Below are positions 8,988-16,306 of a DNA stretch of 64,000 bases, in pieces. A program made the translations under genes and the position numbers. The stretch covers positions 317,031 through 381,030 of the forward strand of contig JAXJXV010000014.1 in the NCBI GenBank assembly GCA_036307305.1. Reading direction: 5' to 3'. A model generated the notes under the pieces. The model searched no databases. It was given only the letters and a program-made list of their open reading frames with translations, and was not told where the DNA came from. The stretch is from SIG607 sp036307305 (GTDB taxonomy: Bacteria > Bacillota > Clostridia > Oscillospirales > Acutalibacteraceae). Within the stretch, counting starts at the first letter, position 1, and every line of letters starts with the position of its first letter.

Positions 8988-9725
8988 GGACTTTCGCTTC
9001 GGGATGCTTTATCACTGTCTCTTCGAGAGTGTATGATTTACTTTTCGAGAGCAAGTTGCACCTGCATATAAAAACTTCGGCTCTCTGCAAGTTGTCATTC
9101 GCTTTAGTGAATGACAAGCTGCAGGAAGCCGAAGAAAGTAACGAAGAAACTTAAGAAGCAGGTGCTATGACTATCATTTCTATGATGATAGATGATTGTC
9201 CTTTAGAAATGATTTATGACTCTCTTTTTGGGAGCCGAGCCGTTTCTATTGGACGATAGTCAGATAGAAACGGCTCGGAGACGACGTCGGAGAGCCGGGA
9301 TGAGCAGGGCATAATACCCCGCGTCAATAAAGAATCAGTAAGAAACAAAGGCTCGTACACACCATTGACAGTGGGTGTATTATGCCCTGCGGAACTTTCC
9401 TTTTAAGAGCCATATAGAGTAATTATAGATTAATATTAGATTACATTTAACAATGACTTTAATTTGTATATGGCTCTTGTATGATTGATGATTTACTTTT
9501 CGATATGCTCTATGACAATAGTTTTGAAATGATATTTTGAAATTACTTTCATTCCCGTAAAAAATGATTGTGCTGACCGTCCGTTTGAGATTACTTACTT
9601 TTCGATATCAGGTCAGCACAATCTCTGAAAGCAATTTTATATGCTTTACGTTTTGAAATGATATATGACTATCGTTTGCAAATGAGGAGGGCAAAATTTT
9701 CGTCAATAAAACTATGCCATATAGC
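8988..9725 (+). repeat. array of five large hairpins with shared linker motifs
   Basis: Five consecutive inverted repeats fill this stretch: 9058-9165 (GCACCTGC outer arm with nested CTTCGGCT and TTGTCATTC arms), 9235-9278 (15 bp perfect), 9304-9390 (14 bp perfect arms), 9405-9478 (11 bp arms) and 9566-9623 (13 bp arms). Arm sequences differ between units, but the linkers and loops reuse the same words: TTTACTTTTCGA near 9037, 9492 and 9594, and GAAATGAT near 9205, 9525 and 9654. Poly-T tails are absent, so these are not simply terminators. No ORF of note is present. It may be the 3' part of the preceding large RNA. Confidence 0.55.
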
Positions 9726-9752
9726 AAGTGCCAAAATTAAAGATTTTCGTCA

Positions 9753-10817
9753 TTAAATTTGCTTTAATGCTTTTTCTGCACTTGATACACGCTCGTTTAT
9801 TTTTTCTTTAGTAGTATTCCAAGAAGCATCAAGGTCACCCTTAATAAACATTAGACAATGCTTATCACTTGGATTATCAATGCACGCAAAAAACTCGTCT
9901 CGTGTTTTCAATAGTTCCTGCATATGCTCTTTCGCTTTATCAAGGTTACCCATTTTAATATTTTGCGAAACCAATCCCGGCAAAAGACAGGTTTTTTGAA
10001 AGATTTGTCGGTGCGGTAAATAATTACCACCAGATAAAAATGCATTTATTAGTCTTAGCATATACTCATCCAATTCAAGACTGATTTTATCTGCATCGGG
10101 GCCTCCTTCTGCGCGAACGACTCTGCCTGCAAGTCTTATACAACGAGAAGTAAAACGAGCCATTTGAGCAAAACTCTTTTTTACTTTCTCAAGAGCAATA
10201 TCATTCTTGCCGTCAGCAAAAGCAATTTCTGCTTCCCAATAATCCCTAAAGCCAAAAACATACGGTAGATTTTGCAGATAACTTTCCGCCTTCTTGTTGT
10301 CACCACACAAATCATAAGCTCTTGACATCAAATAATGTGTTTTATAAATACGATCTGCCACGGTTTCGTATCTAAAAATACTGTTAGCATAACGCTCACA
10401 TTCCTCTAAAAACTCGGATTTTGATATGTTGATTTTACCTTTGGCAAACAACTCAACATATGTTTCTAAAGCCACAACCGCAATATCCGAAACATCAGGA
10501 TGTTTGTTGAAGAATTTAGAAGTAAGAAAATATAACTCTTCAGCATAACTTAAATCGCTTATAAAGTTGATTCCACCAAATTTTTGACGAATTTCCGTTA
10601 CTTCTTTTTCAAAAGCCGAGTCGGTGTGCCCTAAAAGTTTGTCGGTTGAAATTTCTAGAACACGTGCAAGAGGAACGATTTGTGAGATATCAGGCATTCC
10701 TGAATCAGTTTCCCATTTAGAAATTGCTTGTGTAGAAACACCAATAAGTTCTGCTAGCTCACTTTGAGTAAAGTTTTTTTCTTTTCTATAAAGTTTTATC
10801 GTTTGACCTATTGTCAT
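9753..10817 (-). CDS. XRE-family regulator with helical-repeat C-terminal domain
   Basis: A 354-residue protein. The N-terminal 65 residues are a Cro/C1-type helix-turn-helix (MTIGQTIKLYRKEKNFTQSE, with STQAISKWETDSGMPD as the recognition region), so it binds DNA. The remaining ~280 residues are alpha-helical and resemble TPR-type sensor domains, which in related regulators bind peptides or small ligands. The start is ATG at 10817, with GAGGTG upstream; a 16-residue upstream extension is out of place before the helix-turn-helix. It is transcribed toward the structured RNA region and away from the integrase module. A CGGTACCG palindrome at 10841-10848 in its upstream region may be an operator. 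The target is unknown. Confidence 0.75.
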   Translation of the reverse strand: MTIGQTIKLYRKEKNFTQSELAELIGVSTQAISKWETDSGMPDISQIVPLARVLEISTDKLLGHTDSAFEKEVTEIRQKFGGINFISDLSYAEELYFLTSKFFNKHPDVSDIAVVALETYVELFAKGKINISKSEFLEECERYANSIFRYETVADRIYKTHYLMSRAYDLCGDNKKAESYLQNLPYVFGFRDYWEAEIAFADGKNDIALEKVKKSFAQMARFTSRCIRLAGRVVRAEGGPDADKISLELDEYMLRLINAFLSGGNYLPHRQIFQKTCLLPGLVSQNIKMGNLDKAKEHMQELLKTRDEFFACIDNPSDKHCLMFIKGDLDASWNTTKEKINERVSSAEKALKQI

Positions 10818-11002
10818 TAGAATCACCTCGCTAAATATTCCGGTACCGTAACTATATAATAACAAATTAATTATACTGCGTACACCGATAAATTAGCAAC
10901 AAAAAATCAACGGAGCGTGGAATTTATAATTATTGGCTTGTTCTTAAAACTCAAAAAAGTATCCCTTATTTATTTTTAAATTATTTTAGTACACAGCTTT
11001 TT

Positions 11003-11030
11003 ACGCAAGGCTTGGTCCCTATCCTTGCGT
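11003..11030 (+). promoter_or_regulatory. hairpin upstream of the first integrase
   Basis: ACGCAAGG (11003-11010) pairs with CCTTGCGT (11023-11030). It lies 35 bases before the integrase start, in the 248-base gap after the XRE gene. It could be an attenuator or an integrase arm site. Confidence 0.35.
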
Positions 11031-11065
11031 TGAAATAAATTTTTTAAGAAAGGAGAAGGTTTGCT

Positions 11066-12019
11066 ATGTCAGATTCTAATAATATTACAGTGCTAAATCC
11101 GGGTTTGTATAAAAACCTACTTGCTCAAGTTGAGTCTATCTATAGGCACAGCAATGAACTAAGTTTTAAAACAAGGGCTCGGTACTTTGAAGCAACTAAA
11201 AGGTTCTGCAAGTTTTTAGCCGATAATTATCGTCTGCAAAACTTTAAGAATGTGGAAGATCGACACTTCAAAGCCTATGTTGAGCATCTGAAAGAGAACA
11301 ACTCTGCCGCAACTATTCAATCCGATCTGTCGGGCATACGGTATTTCCATAGAAAATCAGGCAGTAAAAATAGACTTTCTAAAAATGATAAGCTATCACT
11401 GCCTAAACGTGCAACAGGCGTTAAAGACCATTCGCTATTAGATAAAGAAATTGCCCGTATACGACAGGTAGCTATTGAAAAAGGCCGACAGGACGCGGTC
11501 ATTGGCATAGACTTTGCCATTGAATTTGGTTTAAGGCTTGAAGAGATTTGCACGCTGAGAGTTGAATACCTTATGTCCGCATTAAAGACCGGACAACTTG
11601 TCATAAAAGGCAAAGGCGGTCAGACAAGGGCTATTGATTTAAGCGCAAAGCAACGCAGTATTATTACTAAATATTTGGATTATGCACGATGCTCGGACCG
11701 ATATCCGAGGGATTACTTAATCTCCGCAAGCGAAAAAGACGGAGTCAAGCGTGAAAAGCGTTCTTTGCAGAACTGGATGAGTTATAACCGAAAAAACTTC
11801 ATAGTAGAAAACCGTGAAGATTTATACGAAGACGGTAAAAAGAAAAGAACTGAGACAATCTCATGGCACGGACTCAGACACACCTATGCACAGAGAACCT
11901 ATGCCGAAGCGTTGGAAGAGAGACCAAAGAAAGCCCGAAAGATTGTAAGCGAGAACTTGGGTCACCACAGGACCGAGGTAACAAGAATTTACTTGGCTGA
12001 TAAGCCGAAGAAAAAGTAA
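11066..12019 (+). CDS. tyrosine recombinase/integrase (first of module)
   Basis: A 317-residue site-specific recombinase. The N-terminal half is the helical SAM-like core-binding domain (about 15-100). The catalytic domain shows R157 in GLRLEE, H268-x-x-R271-H272 in HGLRHTYA, H300 in LGHH and the nucleophile Y309 in RIYLADK. The start is ATG 11066, with AAGGAGAAGG upstream. It precedes two small excisionase-type genes and a second integrase on the same strand, an arrangement typical of integrative-element ends. Its tail stops 8 residues after the catalytic tyrosine and ends in KPKKK. The partner att site is not identified with certainty; the tRNA-Leu remnant near 15.7 kb is a candidate. Confidence 0.85.
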   Translation: MSDSNNITVLNPGLYKNLLAQVESIYRHSNELSFKTRARYFEATKRFCKFLADNYRLQNFKNVEDRHFKAYVEHLKENNSAATIQSDLSGIRYFHRKSGSKNRLSKNDKLSLPKRATGVKDHSLLDKEIARIRQVAIEKGRQDAVIGIDFAIEFGLRLEEICTLRVEYLMSALKTGQLVIKGKGGQTRAIDLSAKQRSIITKYLDYARCSDRYPRDYLISASEKDGVKREKRSLQNWMSYNRKNFIVENREDLYEDGKKKRTETISWHGLRHTYAQRTYAEALEERPKKARKIVSENLGHHRTEVTRIYLADKPKKK

Positions 12020-12123
12020 GCTATTAATTAAAATGATGAAGGAATTTTTCAAATTGACGACAATATCCTGCTGACGAAAATCCGTAGGATTGATATATAG
12101 GGACAATCAAAGGAAGAATGTAA

Positions 12124-12148
12124 CGGCGGTGGCACCCGTCACCGCCTG
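12124..12148 (+). promoter_or_regulatory. GGCGGTG/CACCGCC hairpin
   Basis: A 7-bp GC-rich hairpin in the gap between integrase and excisionase, just before a short open frame with a good ribosome binding site. No T-run follows, so it is more likely an RNA-level control or recombination element than a terminator. Confidence 0.35.
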
Positions 12149-12162
12149 TAAGGAGAATTTTT

Positions 12163-12210
12163 ATGTTTAGAGTTTCTATGCCTACCTCCGGCGGAAATGG
12201 AGGCAAATAA
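12163..12210 (+). CDS. possible 15-residue leader peptide
   Basis: An ATG at 12163 with AAGGAG at 12150-12155 opens a 15-residue frame (MFRVSMPTSGGNGGK) that ends 20 bases before the excisionase start. It is placed like a leader peptide and could couple translation to the excisionase. It is too short to judge from sequence alone. Confidence 0.25.
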   Translation: MFRVSMPTSGGNGGK

Positions 12211-12229
12211 TATAGGAGGTAAAGTGTCC

Positions 12230-12436
12230 ATGAAAGATATTAGCGTTCCCATTTGGCAGAAGAGTAATTTAACACTCGATGAAGCCGCCGCTTATTCCGG
12301 CATCGGTAAAAACACGATGCGTAATCTTTGTAACGCAGAAGATTGCGATTTTGTGTTATGGATTGGTGCAAAGCGGTTAATCAAAAGACAAAAATTAGAC
12401 GAATATCTTGCGAATCACACTCGCATTGAAAGATAA
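12230..12436 (+). CDS. excisionase, Tn916 Xis-like
   Basis: A 68-residue protein beginning MKDISVPIWQKSNLTLDEAA, closely following the pattern of Tn916-type excisionases (a PIW motif, then LTxxEAAAYxxIG winged helix-turn-helix, then a KRQKLDEYL helix). Such proteins bind att-site arms and steer the integrase toward excision. The start is ATG 12230, supported by AGGAGGT at 12214-12220; an upstream in-frame ATG at 12197 lacks one. It lies between the two integrase genes. Confidence 0.75.
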   Translation: MKDISVPIWQKSNLTLDEAAAYSGIGKNTMRNLCNAEDCDFVLWIGAKRLIKRQKLDEYLANHTRIER

Positions 12437-12457
12437 CAGATGAAAAAGCAGGTTTTC

Positions 12458-12492
12458 CGTCACGGTATGCGGCTCTCACACACGCCGCATAC
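12458..12492 (+). promoter_or_regulatory. GTATGCGG hairpin between the two small DNA-binding genes
   Basis: CACGGTATGCGGC pairs with GCCGCATACTGTG around a short loop. It lies in the 96-base gap between the two excisionase-type genes. No T-run follows. Confidence 0.35.
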
Positions 12493-12532
12493 TGTGTTGG
12501 GAAACTAAGGACGAGGAAAGGAGCGTAGTTTA

Positions 12533-12769
12533 ATGTCCCTTTGCTTTTCCAGTTATAACGAGGCTTATCAGACTATGTTTACCGAGTATAAAGATATTGT
12601 TTCGGTTAAGGAAGCATCCATAATGCTTAATACCGGCAGAAAACAAATTTATAAACTCTTAAAGCAAGGCAAACTCGATAAGCTCGAACATAACGCTAAA
12701 GGATTTTTAATCACTAAGCGTTCAATTGTGGCTTATGTTTTAAATGCTTCGCAAGAAGTATCTGCGTAA
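12533..12769 (+). CDS. helix-turn-helix excisionase-family protein
   Basis: A 78-residue protein with an excisionase/MerR-type winged helix: DIVSVKEASIMLNTGRKQIY, then KLLKQGKLDKLE and a KRSIVAYVL helix. The family binds DNA and commonly acts as a recombination directionality factor or small repressor. The start at ATG 12533 follows GAAAGGAGCG. It precedes the second integrase, and a GCCTG/CAGGC hairpin at about 12776-12793 follows it. It differs from the Tn916-like Xis upstream, so the module may control two recombinases separately. Confidence 0.65.
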   Translation: MSLCFSSYNEAYQTMFTEYKDIVSVKEASIMLNTGRKQIYKLLKQGKLDKLEHNAKGFLITKRSIVAYVLNASQEVSA

Positions 12770-12883
12770 GCTGCACCGCCTGTTTTCAGGCGGCATACAT
12801 GCTTTAAAATAGCCGTAAATCTATTTAATGCGGCTTTATGAAGGAGAAGTTCGAATTGTTAAAGTGTGTGAAAGGAATAAAAA

Positions 12884-14065
12884 ATGGTAAAAGGATCCGT
12901 ACAGGAAAAAGGTGGCTATTTGCATACCGTTATCAGCTACACCGATAAAGACGGTAAGCGAAAGCAAAAGTGGCAAAGCACAGGGCTTACAGCCAAAGGA
13001 AACAAGCGCAAAGCTCAGGAACTTTTGAAAGAGCGCATTGACGAGTTGGAGATGACACTTGAACGTGAAGAAACTCAAATACCCGATATGCCGTTCTCAC
13101 AGTTTATGTCAAACTGGCTTACAATGATTAAACCCACCGTTTTGATTACCACCTACGGTAGCTATCAGTATTTCATTGAAAAGAGAATCAACCCCTATTT
13201 TGATGAAAAGAATATTACACTGCAAAAAATAAGGACAGTGGATATTCAAGAGTACTACAACACAATGCTTTCTAAGGGTACAAAATGGAACTCGGTTGCA
13301 AAGCATCATGCGGTCATTCGCAAGGCACTCGATTATGCGGTTAAGATGGATTACATATTAGTAAACCCCGCAGTAAAAATCGAAACACCTAAGCGACAAA
13401 AGTTTATTGCCGAGCATTATAACCGTGAGGAGCTTCAGGAGCTTTTTGAAGCAGTAAAGGGTGATTTGCTTGAAGTTCCCGTTATACTCTCGGCGTTCTA
13501 TGGGCTTCGAAGAAGTGAGGCCTTAGGGCTCAAATGGAGTGCGATTGATTTTGAGCAGAAAACCTTGTGTATTAAGCATACCGTGTGCCGAATATCTGTT
13601 GACGGCAAGGATGTAATTGTTCGCAAAGATACTACGAAAAATAAGACAAGTCTTAGAACGTTACCCCTAATACCCGATGTTGAAAAACTGTTGCTGAAAA
13701 CGAAAAAGCAACAAGAGAGCAACAGAAGGAAATGTCGTAATGCATATAACAAGGAGTTTCTTGATTATGTGTGCGTGGACGATATGGGGAATCTTTTAAG
13801 ACCGGATTATTTGTCGCAGCATTTACAGACCGTGCTCAAAAGAAATAACTTAAAGCATATTCGGTATCACGATTTGCGACACTCTTGTGCTTCGCTATTA
13901 CTTGCCAACGGTGTATCCTTAAAAGAAATCCAAGACTGGTTAGGCCACTCGGATTTTAGCACAACGGCAAATATTTATAGCCATTTGGAGTATGGAGCCA
14001 AGGTCAAGTCTGCTAATAAGATTGCAGAGAACTTGAGTCTTGAAGAAAAGACAAAGGACGGGTAA
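12884..14065 (+). CDS. tyrosine integrase, Tn916/phage type
   Basis: A 393-residue integrase. It has an arm-binding N-terminal domain (GSVQEKGGYLHTVISYTDKD pattern), a core-binding domain at about 65-165, and a catalytic domain with R209 (GLRRSE), H329/R332/H333 (HDLRHS), H355 (LGHSD) and Y365 (NIYSH). All catalytic residues are present. The length is normal for Tn916- and phage-type integrases. It ends at a terminator hairpin and is followed by a convergent HEPN gene and then tRNA-Leu remnants, consistent with an element end nearby. Confidence 0.9.
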   Translation: MVKGSVQEKGGYLHTVISYTDKDGKRKQKWQSTGLTAKGNKRKAQELLKERIDELEMTLEREETQIPDMPFSQFMSNWLTMIKPTVLITTYGSYQYFIEKRINPYFDEKNITLQKIRTVDIQEYYNTMLSKGTKWNSVAKHHAVIRKALDYAVKMDYILVNPAVKIETPKRQKFIAEHYNREELQELFEAVKGDLLEVPVILSAFYGLRRSEALGLKWSAIDFEQKTLCIKHTVCRISVDGKDVIVRKDTTKNKTSLRTLPLIPDVEKLLLKTKKQQESNRRKCRNAYNKEFLDYVCVDDMGNLLRPDYLSQHLQTVLKRNNLKHIRYHDLRHSCASLLLANGVSLKEIQDWLGHSDFSTTANIYSHLEYGAKVKSANKIAENLSLEEKTKDG

Positions 14066-14076
14066 ATCCCGTCCTT
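14056..14076. terminator. hairpin between integrase and HEPN gene
   Basis: GGACGGG (14056-14062), loop TAAAT, CCCGTCC (14068-14074). It overlaps the integrase stop codon and could serve both convergent genes. Confidence 0.6.
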
Positions 14077-14099
14077 ATACATAAAAATGCATATTAAAT

Positions 14100-15512
14100 T
14101 TATAATGCAAATTGCTCGCCAAATAACGCATTAATGGCTTTTTGGCATTCATGGTTTTTAACTCCTATTTTTTTAAGGCGAATTGCATATGTTAATTCTT
14201 CTATAATTTTAATGTCCGCCAAAGAAATAGGTTTGAATTTTAGGTCCAAACGGCTGTGTGCAATTCCGTTGCGCAATTCACCAATTCTATTAGCGATGCC
14301 ATCTATTGCCGTTTTATAATTTCCTTTGTATTTGCGTTTAACGAATATATCCATAATATCAGCACAATCATTTAAAGAATATTTCACATTAGTTTCAAAA
14401 CTATTATCACGGTCATTGACATAACGGCTTAATTGTTTGGCATACTGTCTACGTTTCCCGTGCTGCACCTGTGAATATTGATTTATTAAATCAACTACAT
14501 TATTCTTTACATCAATATACTCTTCTGATCTATTATAATCTGTATCATAAATATTACGGTATTCACGTTCAAACTCGGTCAGAATCATAATAGTTCTGCT
14601 TACAGGATAATGTCTTCTGTCCTCAATAGATTTGCATATATGACCAAAGCCTATCTTGTTTTTATTTATTAAAGTAAAAATTTTAGCTGTTTTATTTAAA
14701 AGGAGGTCATATCCTATAATTCGCTTTTTGACATTCTTGTCTGTTTCAGTATCTTTTTTACTGGGGAATACGAGCATTCCGTCACACTGTCGAAGACCGT
14801 CTTCATTATTAAAAAAGATATCTATTGATTCAAAGGTTATATTATTTCTGTATGTAACATATTCGAAGAAGCGAATGGCATTGTAATAAGCGGTTATAAG
14901 CACATCCAAATCAATCGGGGTTGAAAACCAGGTTGTCATTATGCTATTAGCATCAATTGGGTTAACAGCAGTATCTGTATGAATAGTTGCGAACGCAGAA
15001 AATTCTATATTTGCATCAACGCCTTTAATCAATCGATATTTTCCACAATAACTAAAATTGTTATTATCATTAGATGATACTTGCATACCTTTTATTTTAT
15101 GATTCTCTTCAGAAAAATCAATTTTAGTTTTCAAAGCTCTTTGTGGAGGATAAAACAGATCAATTTCAGGGTCCTTTATCCGAAAACCCTCTATGCTCTT
15201 CTCATTCAAGGTATTATAATAACAAAAATACCAATGTACATTATATACTTTAAAACCGTTATAATTAGACGGAAGGTCTTGAACGTTAAAGATAATATTA
15301 CTGCCAGACGATGTAACGCCAGTTAATTTTAAATTTTCAATCCATTTATGCTCTTTATGGTTAAATCCGGTAACACCTTCAAAAATACTGTGAATATCAT
15401 AGTCTTTTGTAGTCGGAGGATATAAAGATAAAGTGAAATCATCATTGAATTCAAAGGCGCGTTCAGAATCATTTAATTTCAGATATCCTACAAGACGGTC
15501 AGGTTTTTTCAT
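14100..15512 (-). CDS. HEPN-domain protein, ApeA-like candidate defence RNase
   Basis: A 470-residue protein with a beta-rich N-terminal half (VGYLKLN, LSLYPP, later IEGFRIKDPEIDLFYPP) and a helical C-terminal third. The C-terminal region contains R414-N-G-I-A-H419, the Rx4H motif of HEPN ribonucleases, embedded in a helix (IGELRNGIAHSRLDL). This two-part architecture matches the ApeA family, single-gene abortive-infection proteins with an N-terminal ApeA domain and a C-terminal HEPN RNase. It stands alone, convergent to an integrase, as defence cargo often does. The HEPN call is firm on the motif and its position. The ApeA label is tentative because the N-terminal domain is divergent. Confidence 0.6.
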   Translation of the reverse strand: MKKPDRLVGYLKLNDSERAFEFNDDFTLSLYPPTTKDYDIHSIFEGVTGFNHKEHKWIENLKLTGVTSSGSNIIFNVQDLPSNYNGFKVYNVHWYFCYYNTLNEKSIEGFRIKDPEIDLFYPPQRALKTKIDFSEENHKIKGMQVSSNDNNNFSYCGKYRLIKGVDANIEFSAFATIHTDTAVNPIDANSIMTTWFSTPIDLDVLITAYYNAIRFFEYVTYRNNITFESIDIFFNNEDGLRQCDGMLVFPSKKDTETDKNVKKRIIGYDLLLNKTAKIFTLINKNKIGFGHICKSIEDRRHYPVSRTIMILTEFEREYRNIYDTDYNRSEEYIDVKNNVVDLINQYSQVQHGKRRQYAKQLSRYVNDRDNSFETNVKYSLNDCADIMDIFVKRKYKGNYKTAIDGIANRIGELRNGIAHSRLDLKFKPISLADIKIIEELTYAIRLKKIGVKNHECQKAINALFGEQFAL

Positions 15513-15697
15513 TAGTTTACCTCAATTTTCAAACTTATCATTAATATTTTACCATATTTTTGTTTTGTTTGCAATTTACTAAAATATATAAAAACGCATA
15601 TTTGACTTCTAACAGATTTCTAACGGATTTTGGGGTAATTCGCCTTGATTTTGACATTATAAGCACTTGGATTTTTAGGGCTTTTCGGACAAAGAAA

Positions 15698-15734
15698 ATC
15701 TCTCAAACCCGCATAAACACTGGGTTTGAGAGAT
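15698..15734 (-). terminator. intrinsic terminator of the tRNA-Leu gene
   Basis: ATCTCTCAAACCC (15698-15710) pairs perfectly with GGGTTTGAGAGAT (15722-15734) over 13 bp; on the minus strand it is followed by TTTTC. It sits 2 bases past the CCA end of the tRNA-Leu remnant, as expected for the terminator of that tRNA. Confidence 0.75.
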
Positions 15735-15736
15735 GA

Positions 15737-15815
15737 TGGTGCGGGTAACAGGACTTGAACCTGCACAGCCTTGCGACCATTAGAACCTGAATCTTACGTG
15801 CCAACCGCACACCGC
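15737..15815 (-). pseudogene. decayed tRNA-Leu(CAG) copy, att-site end
   Basis: 79 nt. The 3' half is tRNA-like: anticodon loop TTCAGGT, a long variable arm, T-arm GCAGG-TTCAAGT-CCTGT, 3' strand TACCCGC, discriminator A and encoded CCA. The 5' half resembles a tRNA-Leu start (GCGG, TTGGCA) but lacks several D-arm bases, and its acceptor strand pairs only for four or five bases. A functional tRNA is unlikely. A matching intact 5' half lies at 24588-24626, so this looks like the 3' end of a tRNA-Leu split by an insertion. Confidence 0.6.
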
Positions 15816-15838
15816 TTTTCTGCTGAGAATGCCAGTCT

Positions 15839-15928
15839 TTTCGGGATATTTCGGCGGTTCGGGAACTCGTCAAAAATGGTGTAAAAACCTGAATTTTACG
15901 AGTGTTCTATCCTACCACTTATCCGAAA
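15839..15928 (-). pseudogene. second, strongly degenerate tRNA-Leu-like sequence
   Basis: On the minus strand the ends TCGG-ATA and TATCCCGA pair with one bulge, and the middle carries AATTCAGGT, the same anticodon-loop core as the neighbouring tRNA-Leu remnants. The D- and T-arms are not recognisable. It may be an older att-site remnant. The rest of 15513-16200 holds no gene that I can support. Confidence 0.3.
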
Positions 15929-16202
15929 AATTGTGTACCTATAATGTAACCCTGCGTAAGACTATTACGCTTTTTCACTCGTAAGACTTCACGATTCCTG
16001 AGGAAAGTCTTATTCGCATTCCACCAAGAACGTTTTGCCTCATTTCATAGTAATTATATCTAAAGTCTTACGAAAAGTAAAGTGGTTTCCCAAAAGTTTT
16101 TTTAAAAGTTTACGATTGCACTATAAAAACGCTGTAAGGAACAACAAAAGGTGAGTAAAAGTTTTTTATCGGGTATCAAATTTAATACTCAGCCCACAAA
16201 TA

Positions 16203-16260
16203 AAGGCTACCATTTTTAACGGTTTTTAAGTCAGTTTAAGCCGTATTTAATGGTAGCCTT
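16203..16260 (-). terminator. terminator hairpin of the P-loop ATPase gene
   Basis: AAGGCTACCATT (16203-16214) and AATGGTAGCCTT (16249-16260) are perfectly complementary over 12 bp with a long AT-rich loop. It is placed just beyond the stop of the gene ending at 16307. Confidence 0.6.
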
Positions 16261-16306
16261 GTGTTTCTTAAACACTTTTAATGGTTAAAGGGGTTAATTT
16301 TAAAAT

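Noticed and set aside
8988..9725. Possible CRISPR array
   Set aside because: The repeated words are short, unevenly spaced and separated by self-complementary arms; there are no equal-length spacers and no cas genes.
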